DNA of 64,000 nucleotides. Origin: Cyclaneusma minus. Its lineage: Eukaryota > Ascomycota > Leotiomycetes > Marthamycetales > Marthamycetaceae. Below the pieces are notes generated by a model. That model did no database searches, was not told the origin of the DNA, and saw only the letters and a list, made by a program, of their open reading frames with translations. The translations under genes and the position numbers were made by a program. The DNA lies in contig JAKZHN010000046.1 in assembly GCA_037179335.1 (NCBI GenBank), positions 219,875-283,874 of the forward strand, read 5' to 3'. Positions 19,744 through 31,248 of this stretch are shown in pieces (positions within the stretch are counted from its first letter, which is position 1; each line of letters opens with the position of its first letter).

Positions 19744-20892
19744 ATGCCACCAAACAAGTGGGGTACGTCTTCTCTCCCGCGCACTCAAGCGCAGCGCGTC
19801 ATAGGGCGTTATTCGCAGACGGAAGCGCTGTAGAATATCCTTTTCAATCCGACTGCATGGGCGGGGAACATTAAACCCTTGGGACGAGAGATCTACGATG
19901 CATGCTGCATATGTACCGGGAGACTTTTCTTTGGAAGCCTGCTGACCGCTCTTTGTGTCTTGAACAGAAGATGAAGACGAGTCGACCCCTCCCTCCAGCC
20001 CACCTACCACCGCAGTCGCCGGAACCCAGCGAAGGAAGTTCGACGACGAGGAAGACTCCGACGACGTACGTTGCATGCGACTCCCGGGCTTTACAAAAGC
20101 CGTGTGCTGATGTGAGGATAGGTTCTTGACGCATGGGATGAAGCCGAGGACTCCGAGGTCGAGCGTGAGAAGGCCAAGGTGGCAGCCGAGAAGAAGGCCA
20201 AAGCCGAAGCAGAAGCCGCAGCCCTGAAGAAATCCAAGAGCCAGCGCATCGCCGAGCGCAAGGCAGAGAACGCAAGACGTCGCGAGGCCAACGAGAGTGA
20301 GGAGGAGAGCAGCGAAGACGAGGCTACCAAGCGTGAGCGCCTGCGTCGAACCGAACAAGACGCCGACTTGAAACACGCCGAAGACCTCTTCGGATCCGTT
20401 GGCATTAGCAACAACCGAAAGGCCAAGACTGCTGCCAACGCCGTTGTGTTGGACGACAAGGACCCCTCTGCCACCATCGATCTCGCCGCTCTTCCCCTGT
20501 TCAACCCGAATACCAAGGCGCAATTCGAGAAGATGCGCGATGCCCTGATTCCCGTGGTTGGAGCCAACTCGAAGAAGGCACACTACGTTCTGTTCCTCCA
20601 GGAGTTTACCAAGCAGCTCGCCAAGGAATTGCCCAGCGACCAGATCAAGAAGATCTCGAGCACCTTGACGGCTCTTGGCAATGAGAAGATGAAGGAAGAG
20701 AAGGCTGCTGAGAAGGGTGGAAAGAAGACCAAGGCCCAAAAGGCTAAACCTACCCTTGTTGCCAGCAGGAACGCCGCTACCGCCGCCGATACCAACCAGT
20801 ATGATGACGACTTTGGAGAGTGAGTTGAAACCATTCCCCCCTCTCTCAAATATGGTTACTGACTCGCTTCTTCCAGTGATGACTTTATGTGA
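19744..20892 (+). CDS. HCR1: Eukaryotic translation initiation factor 3 subunit J
   Basis: Loosely bound eIF3 subunit that acts in 40S-ribosome loading and in termination/recycling (yeast Hcr1). Four exons (19744-19762, 19968-20065, 20122-20819, 20877-20892) give 276 residues. The N-terminus is MPPNKW with an acidic DEDEST block and DEEDSDD, then VLDAWDEAEDSEVE. A long Lys/Glu/Ala-rich helical stretch follows. The conserved C-terminal half contains TIDLAALPLFNP, FEKMRDALIP and HYVLFLQEFTKQLAKELPSD. The last 16-base exon restores the family ending DDDFM; without that splice (GTGAGT at 20820) the frame would stop at 20823 in DDDFGE. Both the charged N-terminus and the DDF ending are typical of eIF3j. 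Confidence 0.93.
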
Positions 20893-21579
20893 AAGTCGTT
20901 TCCAACTACGGTTCTACGGTTTCTACTCATCCCTACCTCGAGCACTCCCCTCCGCATCGCCCCAGCCGGCCCCTGGCGGCCTCCTTGTCCGATCCTCACG
21001 CAGACCCCAGGATTACCAAACGGTACAAATGCAGATACCGCACTCTGCAAAGATCTGTGAGCCATACCAACAGCGCCGCGCCGGCCAGGTGGTCCGCCAT
21101 TGGGGGCTTCGCTTGGTCGGGCCCTTCTGGTGCTGACGGGGAGTGAAATTGAAAATGAGGACAGAGTAATGGTAGTTCGGAGAAGGTTTGCTTAGCAGGC
21201 GTCTTTTTATCTTCCGTTCCTGGCCTCAAGTCTTGGACTTGAGACCAGTAGTTAGTAACTTTGATTCGTACCTCAATTCTTTGTTTCACCACTACCCGAT
21301 TTTGCGTTTGCGGTGTGGACAGGCAGGATGAAAAGCATTGGCTCTGCGACTGGCATGGCATGCGAATGAGTATGCAGAAGGCGATTGTCGATTAAATACC
21401 AAGACCGTTACTGAATCGCTTTTGCCCATGGTGGACTTTGCCGTCATATACTCATTCATGACTCCCGCTTCATCTCTAGATATTCCACAACCCTTTCAAG
21501 ACACCTAGAAGCAACAGCCCCTAGCATACATATACGAATTTTCCCGCTAGCTGTAGATCTTATTATTGAGTTCTATACT
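20893..21579. other. Intergenic region between convergent genes
   Basis: Contains the 3' ends of HCR1 (+) and the thioesterase-like gene (-). Short ORFs overlap on both strands without domains. Nothing else is recognised. Confidence 0.45.
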
Positions 21580-22728
21580 TTAGATCTTACTCGCACCCCC
21601 CTGGCCTTTCTCGGCCAAATTCCTGTTTACATCCAAAACCAAAGTCACATGGTTGCTGAGCGCCACGATTTCGCCTCCGGGGTCCATAATGATCATTTCC
21701 AGATCCATCCTGCCGTCCTTGATCACCTTGGAGTGCACGCGCAGGAAGAGATACTCGACGCCATCTGCTGGCAGGGGTTTCTTAACCTCGAGATTCAACA
21801 ACAGCGTACTGTATCGAGTTAGTCACTCGGTGCACGGTAGGTACTCATCACATCGTCCTTTCGACTTACGGATACCAATTCGTACTACCCGTCTTCTTCT
21901 TCCCTCCCGAACTTGCGGTGCTGTCGTGCTCTCTAGCACTCTCATAATAAACATCTGGATTCTCGTATTGATCTACGACCATGGGGAACATATCGCAGAT
22001 AAAGCCCAGCGTGGCGGTCGTGAATTTCTCGCCGGTTGTGAGCGTCATCCATTCGTCGCCGATGCTGGGCATGGGTTGGCCCTGGCGAGGCATCCAGAAG
22101 TTGAGTTTGGAACAGGCTTTGCGGAAGGTGGAGAAGGGCATGGTGGGGATAAACATCCAGTTAGGGTCGTCGGTTTTGGAATTTGATGGGGAGGTTATGA
22201 ATTTGGGAGAAGGGAGAGCGGGCGGTGTGAGGGTGTAGTTTGTGTCGTGGGAGGCGCCCGTCATGGTGTTGAGGTTCGTTTGGGTGATGTAGCTGACGAC
22301 GAGAGGGCGGGAGCCATAGGAGGAGGAGGGTTGTGTGAGTGAGATATGGATGATGGATGTTTGCCGACCGAGCTTGGTGTCGGTGACGGTGAAGAGGGCG
22401 GGGCCAGTGGAGGTGCGGTTGAGGAAGGAAATGTGGAGGGAGAGCGTGTGCGGCTGGTTCTGGGAGGAGAGCGTGCCGTTGAAGTGGGCTTCAGCTACCT
22501 GGAGAAAGGTGGATGTGACATAGCCGCCATGGGGCACTGGACAGGTTTATTAGTAGGGGTTAGAGAGGGGACGAGGTTGCTGCTGAGAGTAATAGGGTCG
22601 AGGAAAAGTCGTATACCATTCCCTATGCACCAATCTGGCTGAAAGAAAGCGGAGTAGGTGTGGGAGGAGAGCTGTTTGAGGGCCGTTGCCTCGGCAAAGT
22701 TGGTGTTTTTCAGGGTTGGAGAAGCCAT
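21580..22728 (-). CDS. Thioesterase-like (TesB-type hotdog) protein
   Basis: Three exons (22728-22617, 22536-21870, 21808-21580) encode 335 residues. The N-terminal hotdog contains VPHGGYVTSTFLQVAEAHF and HTLSLHISFLNRTSTGPA, the pattern of acyl-CoA thioesterase/TesB-like proteins (HGGY at the start of the long helix). The second half holds GDEWMTLTTGEKFTTATLGFICDMFP, and near the C-terminus YLFLRVHSKVIKDGRMDLEMIIMD and DPGGEIVALSNH, another hotdog-like strand set. This double-hotdog layout fits an acyl-CoA thioesterase acting on fatty acyl chains, but substrate and compartment cannot be told from sequence; I see no clear peroxisomal C-terminal signal (it ends GGASKI). Both introns have good GTATAC and GTAAGT donors and leave the frame intact. 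Confidence 0.8.
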
Positions 22729-24060
22729 TGCGAACACGGAGAGTTGAGCTGCAGTTTCAATGGATATCACCGCGAACAATGAGAGGGAGAGAAGTGATGT
22801 GTGTGTCAACGATATATCAGAGTATGGCCCTGAAGAAGGCCGGTAAAGAGTAAAGACAAGTTTCCCGACGTTTGCCGTGGCTTCTATTCTTCTCCCAAAC
22901 CGATCAATCCATGTATCGCATGCCTTCGCTTGAAGGCCTTTGGAAGAAATGAGAGTCGATGTGAAGATGAAAACAATGGACGTGGGTTGACGAGGCAAAG
23001 GAAAGGCAACTCGAGCTTCGAGGTGCGATCTGGGGCTGAGGGGTTTATCTACCCCGGATTCCGGAACCTCGGCAGTCCGAGGAACAAGGTCCCTGAAATG
23101 CAGCTAAAAACAAGCATATTTCACCTTTTGCGAAATGCGAATCGCTTCACAGGAGCTCATGAAAGCTCCAGCTCTTGAGGTTTTGAAGAACTCGGAAGCT
23201 TTCCGGGAGCTACCACTTTCGCTCCTCTTGGATGACGACGGATGGTCCCTGTGGCCGCCGACGGATCATCGAAGGATTGGCGACCCTTGTGTTGAAGAGG
23301 CGCGGGCGGCGGCTGACAGCAAGGAAGCTCTTGTGATGTTTCAGATGACGGGGCAGGCACTGTTTTCCGAGGATCTGGATGAGCAGCTTTAGAGATTCAG
23401 TTGTCGGAGCGTGATCGGCATCATCGGAGGCGCCTGAAGAACTCGTGATGAGGCTCAGCTCCCCGATTTCTGGAGGCTGATTCAGAATAGATTTGATTGA
23501 CTCATGCCGATGGGCTGGATCGGGCGTGTCCCTCTCATTTCGTCGTGGCAGCTTCCCGTCGAGCTGCGTTCAATATCGGTGGGGGATCGTTCGTCGCGTG
23601 CTCCGAGCAGTGCTGATTAAGGGGCCCGTCGAGGTCAGACAGACAATGGAAATAAGAAAACGGGAGCCCGGGATGCTGTTCCTGGCTGGGCGGAGTCAGT
23701 TTGCAATTATTTTTGGCTGGACTGTTGCTCCTGTGACGGTGAGTGTGATCAAGGCGCGCGCTTGGATCCAATAAAATAGTCGAGCAAGGCGGCTCTCTCT
23801 GGCATAATTTACTAAGGGACCGCGCATTCAGCCTGCTCTCTGACGCTCCTTCCCCTCTACTCCTCTGGTCTCTCGCTGCATTGAGGTCCCCAATATTCCA
23901 GTCCGAGCTTCTCAACTTCTTGGATACCACCAAGACTATTCCTCCCACGCCCATCATCGGATACCCAAGCATCTCCATTCGTCCTGCAGCATATATCCAG
24001 CTATTCCATTCAACCTGGCTCCTGGCAGCCGCGCAGACGGCGGGGTAGATCGCAGAGACC
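22729..24060. other. Intergenic region between divergent genes
   Basis: The 1.3-kb upstream region shared by the thioesterase-like gene (-) and the ArfGAP gene (+). The ORFs here (for example 23135-23392 + and 23535-24080 -) overlap each other and lack domains and splice partners, so I do not call a gene. Confidence 0.4.
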
Positions 24061-27000
24061 ATGGGCCTCGTGTCCAGCAAGCCTGACGACGGCGCCCTGT
24101 TCTTAAGAGACCAGAATCGATGTGAGCATGGCGCACCTCCTCAGCTTCAGTGCCCGGCACCTACTAATGCCTTATCCGCAGTAACCATCTCGTCCCTGTC
24201 CATCTCTAATTCGCGCCGTCGAGTCCTGACCATCACCCCAAACTCCTACCCGGCCACCAAAGTCTCCGCAACAAGAGACGCTGGCGACAGCAGTATCATC
24301 GAATATGTTCAAGTGCGTTGCCTTCCATTTTCGCAGAAATCTTCCGCTGCTGATCTTCAACAATACAGGACCCTGAGCCGAACCCGACTGGCACGCCGTC
24401 TTTCCTGATCAAGCTCAACCAAGATGAAGAACTCACCTTTCATTTCACCTTCATAGTCAGGCAAGCTCAACAGTTCGTGACGGACGCCAATGGTGCGACT
24501 TCGACGGGCCCGGTGGACACTCAGATCAATGGCTTAACATATGTTTCGGCGTCCAATGCGCGCGAGGTTGAGACTTTGGTTACGCGGGAGTTTCATGCCG
24601 ATCCGAATCTACACAAGAACGCCAATGTTCAGCTCGTTGGCGATTATGCGACCTCAGGGGCTCCGTCAGTCACGTTCAACTGGTCGTGGAAGTGGCGACC
24701 CCCTAAGCCGACCGAAGATCGAGGTGGTGGTTGGAGAAATACCTGCAGCGTTTGTGTCACCAGCCCTTTGTTCATGGGACAAAGACTAACAGCTCAAATA
24801 GTTCGTGGAGTATGACCAGCGGGCACATCGCTTAGATATGCTTGCCAGCTTCTCGTTCTGGGTTTCTAGTAAGTTGCTGAATCTCCGGTATAATACAGTA
24901 TCTGACATATCTCAGATAGTCAACAGTTCTTGAGCGTCCCCAATTCTCCAGGCCCTGGCCATTTCAACCTGGTTGCGCCTCCCAAACTCCGTGTACCCTC
25001 GGGCCAGTCCGTTGAATCGAGGCTTAGCGTATCAAACTCGAATGATTACGACGAACCCAATTCGCCTGGTTTGTACACCCCCGAGATCGTCCTACCACTT
25101 ACGCAAACAAACACCAAAGATACCGCAAGTACTGTCAATACTATCAAGGTGGACGTCTCCTGCCACCGTCCTGGTGAAGATATGAGCGCCACGGATGATG
25201 GACCGTTATTTCGTGCAACGATGAAAGCATTGGAGCAAAAGACCGGCAGCATGCGTCAACGTATGAAGAGGGTGCTCAAGGCCGCCGAACGAGCTCATCA
25301 GTCCCAACTGGAATGTAATGCGGCTACGTCAGATTTCATGACTGCTCTTCGAGAAGCGTCTACATCCAATCGGAATGCAGTCCAACCGGCTCTTGAGCAT
25401 TACTTTAACAAAATCGCCCAGGAAATCCTTGAATACGAGAAGCAAAACGGACAAAACCTGCAAAAGATTATCATTGATCCATTATCGAAACTGTATCAAT
25501 TCGACATCAAGCAGGCCGAATCCAAGAAACGAGACTTCGAGGAAGAGAGCAAGGACTATTATGCATATGTATCGCGATACCTTGGGCAACGCCAAGACTC
25601 GCTCAAAGAAAAGAAGAGGATCGAGAGCGATTCAAAATACCAGTCCAAGCGCAAGACCTTTGAGTTGAAGCGCTTTGATTATTCTTCATTCATGCAGGAT
25701 TTACACGGTGGCCGAAAAGAGCAAGAGGTTTTGTTCTGTCTTACAAAATATGCTGATGCTCAGACAAAGAGCTATTTGGAGGCAGCCAAGAAGGTTGAGG
25801 GCCTGCGTCCCCAACTAGAAGCGCTAAGCAATGAAGTCACCGAAGCGGAGAAGGAGTTCCAGTACCAACGTCGCGAACGAGAGGAGAAGCGTCGGAACTT
25901 GGAAAAGAGCAACGTGACTTACGTCGAGCCCGATACTATTCCGTCGATAGTGGGCACGAATGGCGTGAGTAGCGCGTACGTATCGGATTCTGACCTCGGT
26001 CGTTCGGACAGTACAGCTTCAACACTTCGACAAGTCAGCACAAGCGGGGCATTAACAGCAGGCACAGCGTCCAACAACTTACTCGGCGGTATTTCGCGCT
26101 CACCAGGCAGCCTTCATGCGAATCCAGCTATGGGCACCAGTCCTGGACAAGAATCGAAGTTCAAGGGCATACGTGACCTGGAAGATAACAGCCACAATCA
26201 ATCTGAGAAGAGCAGTACACAGCGCAAGGAAGGACTCTTATGGGCTTTGAGCAAACCTGGGAGTCACGTTGATCCGAAGGGATTAAACAAACAGGCCTGG
26301 CACAAGTATTGCGTCCTCCAAACTGAAAATTTATAGTGCACCAATGCTAACTGCGGGTAGATTCTGGACTGTTCTTGACCAAGGAAAGCTTTCCGAATAC
26401 AGTAATTGGAAGCAGAAGCTTGATCTGCACATGGAACCGATTGATCTACGCATGGCTTCTGTTCGAGAAGCACGCAACGCCGAGAGAAGATTTTGTTTCG
26501 AAGTGATCACACCACAATACAAACGAGTCTACCAGGCTACCTCAGAGGAGGATATGCACGAGTGGATAAATGCAACGAATAATGCGCTTCAAAGCGCGAT
26601 GGAAGGGAGGACTAGGCCTGAGCCCGCCACATCCTCATCAGTGCCCCCGAGTAACTCAGGCTCATCATTCCGTCGAGATATCGGGTCGATTTTGACGGGG
26701 AAAAGCTCTTCTGTAGGCCATGCTAGTCATTCCTCGGTCGCAGCAGCGCAAGCTGCAAGTAATCTCGGTCGGCGGACTACAGTCGGGGCGAGACCTGCCT
26801 ACACCCGCTTTGGGAGCGAAAGCTTCGAAGACAACCCGGACAAAATTCTGCAGCTTCTACGAGACCACGATCAGGGCAACTGCTGGTGTGCAGACTGCGG
26901 TTCAGGGGTGAAGACCGAATGGGTTTCCACAAACCTCGCCGTTATTCTATGCATCGACTGCAGTGGGGTCCACCGCTCACTCGGTACGCATATTTCTAAA

Positions 27001-27693
27001 GTTCGCTCTCTAACCCTTGATATCAAGATATTCACGATAGATATGGTTGAGCTATTACTATTAGTCGGCAACCGTGTGGCAAACATGGTATGGGAAGCGA
27101 AACTGGATCGGTCTTTGAAGCTGACCCCTAACGCAAACCGGGATCAACGACGCAATTTCATCCAGGCCAAATACGTGGATCGAGCATACGTTGAACCCAT
27201 CTCCAAGACCTTATCGCGATACGCCACGGCCGAAGAGACACTGCTGGCAGCCATCAAGCGCAACGAAGTCCAGCAAGTCATCTACGCCCTCGCCCTTAAA
27301 GCCAACCCCAATACCCTTGACAAATCACGCGGCACGCATCCCGTCTTCCTCGCATTAGCAGCAGCAGATCCAGCACCCCCGACGCCCGACAGCGCGCCGA
27401 GCCGACCCAGCGCGACGCCATCCAAAACGGTTCCCTTCCCAGTCGCCGAGTTGCTCGTCCAAAACGGCGCCGAGATCCCAGACACGCTGCCTGCATTCCC
27501 GCTCAGCAGCAACGCAAAACTCTACATCGATCAGAAACAGGGCCGAAAGGCGCCTAATGGCGACGCGGTCACGCCCCCGCTCCCGGTTTTCCGCAGCGTC
27601 AGTGGAGAGAGGGCAAAGGCCAATGAGGCGAGGTTGCAGAAGCGTATTAGTGCGGGAGGCAGGTTGGCCAAGAATCCAATTGCCGAGCGCTGA
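24061..27693 (+). CDS. BAR-PH-ArfGAP domain protein (ACAP/Csx2-like)
   Basis: GTPase-activating protein for Arf small GTPases, expected at Golgi, endosome or plasma membranes. Six exons (24061-24121, 24182-24312, 24369-24749, 24802-24868, 24916-26305, 26361-27693) give 1120 residues. Order of parts: a fungal-specific N-terminal region (about 1-300, starting MGLVSSKPDDG, possibly N-myristoylated at Gly2); a BAR coiled region (about 305-520, FRATMKALEQKTGSMRQRMK); a Ser-rich linker; a PH domain (about 655-765, HKFWTVLDQGKLSEY and ITPQYKRVYQATSEEDMHEW); an ArfGAP zinc finger CWCADC...CIDC with GVHRSLGTH (from about 851); and ankyrin-like C-terminal repeats (about 960-1040). The intron at 26306-26360 removes an in-frame stop in the PH domain. 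S. pombe csx2 and cnt6 have the same layout. Confidence 0.9.
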
Positions 27694-28294
27694 AGCAGAG
27701 ATGGGGAGGAATGAGCATATGTATTGGGCGCAAGGAGTGCTGTTTGCATAGTTTTTTTTCTGACTATCGAATACGCGGGGATTGGCCAGGACAGGCGGCG
27801 TTAAAGGACGCGGCATGGATAATGAGGATGACTAACGTGCATTTTTTCATTTGGGATGGCTCGCACTGGGAACACTAAGGCGGCATATGTCGGGAATGCG
27901 GACAGATGCTTTAACTTGACCTCCTTGTTCTGGTCCGATGCGAGAAGCTATTGGATATAGCGGCCTGGGACGGAGTATTGTAATGTCTCTTGACGAAGTA
28001 ATGTTAGAAGAAGGGGCTCGGGGTGGGAAAAGGTCGGACATCGAGATGATCAGATATTGTGTATAACACTGCCGACAATTAAATGAAGCGCTGCATTGAC
28101 AATCTGAGACCCAGTTCGGGACCACTGGCAAAGAAGTCTTTTTTTGCTATCCAGATCCTGTGGACCTCATTTTGTAAGGATTGTGGAAACAAGCTGTGTT
28201 CGGAAACAGGCCGCTTTTCCGATGTCGAGGCCCAAAAAGCAATACAATAATTGCACACTCTTTTTCATCAGCGAACGCTCCAATGCTCTTATAG
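27694..28294. other. Intergenic region 3' of the ArfGAP gene
   Basis: The 3' flank of the ArfGAP gene followed by non-coding sequence that leads into a SINE copy. No gene is supported. Confidence 0.4.
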
Positions 28295-28458
28295 TATATA
28301 AAACATAATTGTTTAATTTCTGACCTCAAATCGGACAGAAGTGGCCTAAGAGGATTGGTAGAATCACACATGACGCCAGCATCCAGTCCCCCATTTTGCT
28401 TTTTGTAGCTATTCAGTTCGATTCACTCTTCCGGCGAACTTTTTGCGATTTTAAACGA
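28295..28458 (+). mobile_element. tRNA-like SINE, copy 3
   Basis: Begins with TATATAAAACATAATTG (28295-28311), identical to the element upstream of copy 1a. It has an A-box word TGGCCTAAGAGG (28342-28353), a B-box word AGTTCGATTC (28415-28424) and a tail CGAACTTTTTGCGATTTT. Alignment by eye with copy 1a shows only a handful of differences over about 95 bp plus the 8-base insertion in copy 1a. The A-box word meets the consensus TRGCNNARNNGG. A MITE (28622-28878) lies 160 bp downstream. Confidence 0.65.
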
Positions 28459-28621
28459 AGCATGGGCGCAGGGCGGCAGTACAACCAATGATTGTGCACT
28501 TATTTTCAACAGCGAAAATTCCTACTCACATTTTTTCGCTTCTTTTTCGAATGTCATTCGGGACTTTCGGTCGCCTCCAGACTTCCTTGCCCATTTAAGG
28601 ATCGCACAATGAGTACATGTA

Positions 28622-28878
28622 CAGGTGCTGGCCATAATATTGCTAAGGCTACCCCCCCCCCCCCCCCCCCACCCGGCCATACAAAACTGAAATACTTTTA
28701 GGGATTTTCAACGAATTGCTGTAGGGCTAAAATTAGACAAAAGCAGAGAAAATCGGGGTAAAAATGGATAAAATCCAGAGGAAAGTTATAAAATTGAATC
28801 AAAATCTGGGCGAATTCCCCAAAAAGGACCGTTTAAAGATACATGACCGGGGGACAGACGGAGCATGGCCAGCACCTG
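28622..28878. mobile_element. Non-autonomous DNA transposon (MITE), TA-flanked, Tc1/mariner-like
   Basis: A 257-bp segment bounded by perfect 14-bp inverted repeats CAGGTGCTGGCCAT / ATGGCCAGCACCTG (28622-28635 and 28865-28878), each flanked by TA. Symmetry extends to 18 bp when TGTA/TACA is included. TA target duplication and TIRs beginning CAG are typical of Tc1/mariner/pogo-type elements. There is no ORF for a transposase, so it is a MITE. The interior has a run of 19 C's at 28652-28670 next to the left TIR, and is otherwise AT-rich with many AAAAT words. Confidence 0.7.
28652..28670. repeat. Homopolymer run of 19 C inside the MITE
   Basis: An uninterrupted run of 19 cytosines starting 16 bp inside the left terminal inverted repeat. 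Its true length is hard to sequence and may be inexact. Confidence 0.8.
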
Positions 28879-29453
28879 TACAGTTGTCAAAGGGTTCTGA
28901 TGGTCAAATCATCCAGTTTTGAGGGAGAATTGGTAATAAACTGCTCCTCGGCTAATATATACATTACTCCCTACTCCCCAGCCCGTGGATATCGATCCCT
29001 CAACCCCAAGCAGCCCACACAATACGAATAAAGGTCCAGTAACGGAGACCCGTGTCTCGAGTTAACCTATTTCTGAAGACAAACAAGTACCACTCGTAAT
29101 CCTGAACAATAACACCGTGACGGTTCTGCTGCCACATTCCACCGTCGAAGAGCCCCAAAAGCTTTCCAAGTAAAGACACCGCGAGCAAGTCGAGGGTGTA
29201 GTGCAAAAGAAACGAAGAGTTCGTAATCCAAACACGGTGCTGCTGTGGACAGCCCGACTTAGACAAAAGAAATATAATTATGCTCTGTACCATTCGCATC
29301 CACTGCCCAATGCTCATACTCTCATTTGCCTCTCGCCGTGGGTATTTCTCCAGTCCGCCGTGCCAAATCGTCTCCGTAACAGCACCTCCTTGCATCACTT
29401 CCCCAGCCCAACACATTTCACGACGAGTGCGTGGTAACAAGCAAATAGCAGCT
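28879..29453. other. Intergenic region
   Basis: No gene is supported. The ORF at 29000-29530 (-) ends in the next gene's 3' region and has no recognisable domain. Confidence 0.4.
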
Positions 29454-30218
29454 TCACCTAATATTCTTAAACAGCTCCTCCCCACCCAAGCTCCCCTCAT
29501 CATGCTCATCAACCCCCGCCTTAAAATCACTCAACTTCGGCAATTTCGGCGCCGGCGGCCCCTCCTTCACCATCACCGGACTCACCTCCCGGACCGGCTC
29601 ATCCAGCTTCTCCTCCTCCCAAACCACGCTCGCTAGCCTACTCCTATCCTTCCCTTCTCCTCCCCCACCACCAAACAGGCTCAGGCGCTTAAACCAGCTG
29701 CCGCTTTTTCGGCCTCGGGATGTGCTTGCGAGCGACGGGCTGGGACTCTCGGGTCTGAAGTCGCCTTGGGGGGAATGAATGTTTTCTTGCGATGTGCTGG
29801 AGGAGTTGTAGTCGTTGAGCAGCGATCTGCGCGATAGGAAGCGCTTCACGCTGTTTGGGCGGCCGGGGGAGGGGGGTGAACCCGGAGTGATCTCGACTTT
29901 GTAGGAGTTGTCGAGGCCGCTGCCCCTGTTGAGGCGGTTCGCGTGGCTGTCTGTCAGGTTGCTGCCATTCTGAGCATGTTTTGGCGAAGTCGCTGAGGGC
30001 TTGGGAGAGGTTTGGATAGAGGAGTAGTATTGTTGATGATGAGGCGAGGTTGGAGTCGAGGTCTGGGTGGAGATTTCTCTGCGGTCTTTGCGGGGAGGAG
30101 AGGGTGGGGTTTCTTCGATGGGCGAGTCGGGGGGTGGGGGGATGTCGGTGCCGGCTGTGAGGGAGTCGAGGGGAGCGAGTTTGGGGAGCTCGAAGCGGCC
30201 CAGGTTGGAGGAAGACAT
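29454..30218 (-). CDS. Uncharacterised Ser/Pro-rich protein with two basic-hydrophobic patches
   Basis: Single exon, 254 residues from the ATG at 30218 (MSSSNLGRFELPKLAPLD). The frame stays open upstream to 30458, but that part looks like untranslated leader. The protein is mostly Ser/Pro/Thr-rich and probably disordered. Two conserved-looking short blocks stand out: NSVKRFLSRRSLLNDYN and KSGSWFKRLSLFGGGGG, both basic with bulky hydrophobic residues, possibly membrane- or partner-binding. The C-terminus has LASVVWEEEKLDEP and APKLPKLSDFKAG. I do not recognise the family. A proline-rich segment (IPPPPDSP) could bind SH3 or WW domains. Confidence 0.65.
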   Translation of the reverse strand: MSSSNLGRFELPKLAPLDSLTAGTDIPPPPDSPIEETPPSPPRKDRREISTQTSTPTSPHHQQYYSSIQTSPKPSATSPKHAQNGSNLTDSHANRLNRGSGLDNSYKVEITPGSPPSPGRPNSVKRFLSRRSLLNDYNSSSTSQENIHSPQGDFRPESPSPSLASTSRGRKSGSWFKRLSLFGGGGGEGKDRSRLASVVWEEEKLDEPVREVSPVMVKEGPPAPKLPKLSDFKAGVDEHDEGSLGGEELFKNIR

Positions 30219-31248
30219 GGTTTTGGGGGAGGTTATCGAAGCATATACGGATTGGCTTCTTTGGGGTTCAGCACTGGACTGTGGGAGAGCAGATGCGAGA
30301 ATGGCGGAATTGATGCAGAGGAAGAGTGTGTCAGTGGAAGAAGTCTCGTGCCGTAAGGAGGCGTTGTTGGATTGGTCTCTGGCGAGAAATGCGGGTTGCA
30401 GCAGTGGTGACGGACGGGCGGTCGGCAGACGTCCGCTCAGGCCCCACAAGAATAGCAATTTTGAAATAGCTAGCCCCTATGACATACAAGCAGTAAAGTA
30501 GTAGCGGAGGCTGAAGAGAGAAGAGAGAGAGAGGCGAGCAGAGCCGTCGATGTTTCGAGTCTCAGCGCGGATGAGCTGAGCAGCGTTTGCGGAGGCTAAA
30601 CGTGAAGGTAGCCTCTCACATTGGTCTTATTTGCACACCCGGGTAACTGGGTTGCGCTTTCTTTTTGGCGGCGCGGCTACTGCAGAGAGAGAAAACTTAC
30701 CTAAGAACAACAGACAAGGGCAGATGCCGCCATCAAGCACGAGTAGGGAGAAAGCAAAGATTTCTTACGCAAGCCTAGAGCCCAAAGCGACGATGGCGCA
30801 GGATGAGATGTGCTGTTGTGCTCAGGCGTCAAGCCACTAAAAACCACAGACCCTGAAGATCCGAGGCCCGGTGCAGCCTGCAGAATTCAATCAAGATGCA
30901 AGTGTTTTCTTAAGACACCACCAGCCTCTTTTATCATTTATCTGAAACGAAACACCAGCGCCTTAGCCGCCTCTGTACGCCCATGAAATCTGACCAGTGT
31001 GATTCGACTCCGGACGGTGACACTGCAGCCCAGACATCTGGCACGGCCAGCCTTCCCATGCGCCCTCTGCATCATGCATGTTCCAAGCCGTCGTATAAAT
31101 ATCTTGTCACTTTCCACCAACTTTCAAATATGACAGGCCACACGTGCCATCTTTCTCAGCACTTCAAAAGCCAGAATCTTTTTGCAATATCATTATTCAC
31201 TATTCGTGTTTCAGAAAACGCCTTTGCTCCCAATGCTTATATACAATT
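30219..31248. other. Intergenic region
   Basis: The upstream region of the Ser/Pro-rich gene and the 3' flank of the metallophosphatase gene, both on the minus strand. It has a purine-rich GAGAG stretch at about 30510-30540. No gene is supported. Confidence 0.4.

Noticed and set aside
19333..20739. 468-codon ORF on the minus strand opposite HCR1
   Set aside because: It is antisense to the well-supported eIF3j exons, whose Glu/Lys/Ala-rich codons keep the opposite strand open. The protein is Leu/Gly/Ser-rich with no domain.
23135..24080. Short ORFs in the thioesterase/ArfGAP interval
   Set aside because: They overlap each other on both strands, and none has a recognisable domain or conserved splice partners.
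24061..27693. Two separate genes instead of one ArfGAP protein (in-frame stop at 26336)
   Set aside because: A GT-AG intron at 26306-26360 with a GCTAAC branch removes the stop and joins the PH domain halves in frame (HK to FWTVLDQGKL).
30950..31015. Possible tRNA B box (TGATTCGACTCCGG) at about 31000
   Set aside because: No matching A box within 30-60 bp upstream and no cloverleaf pairing.
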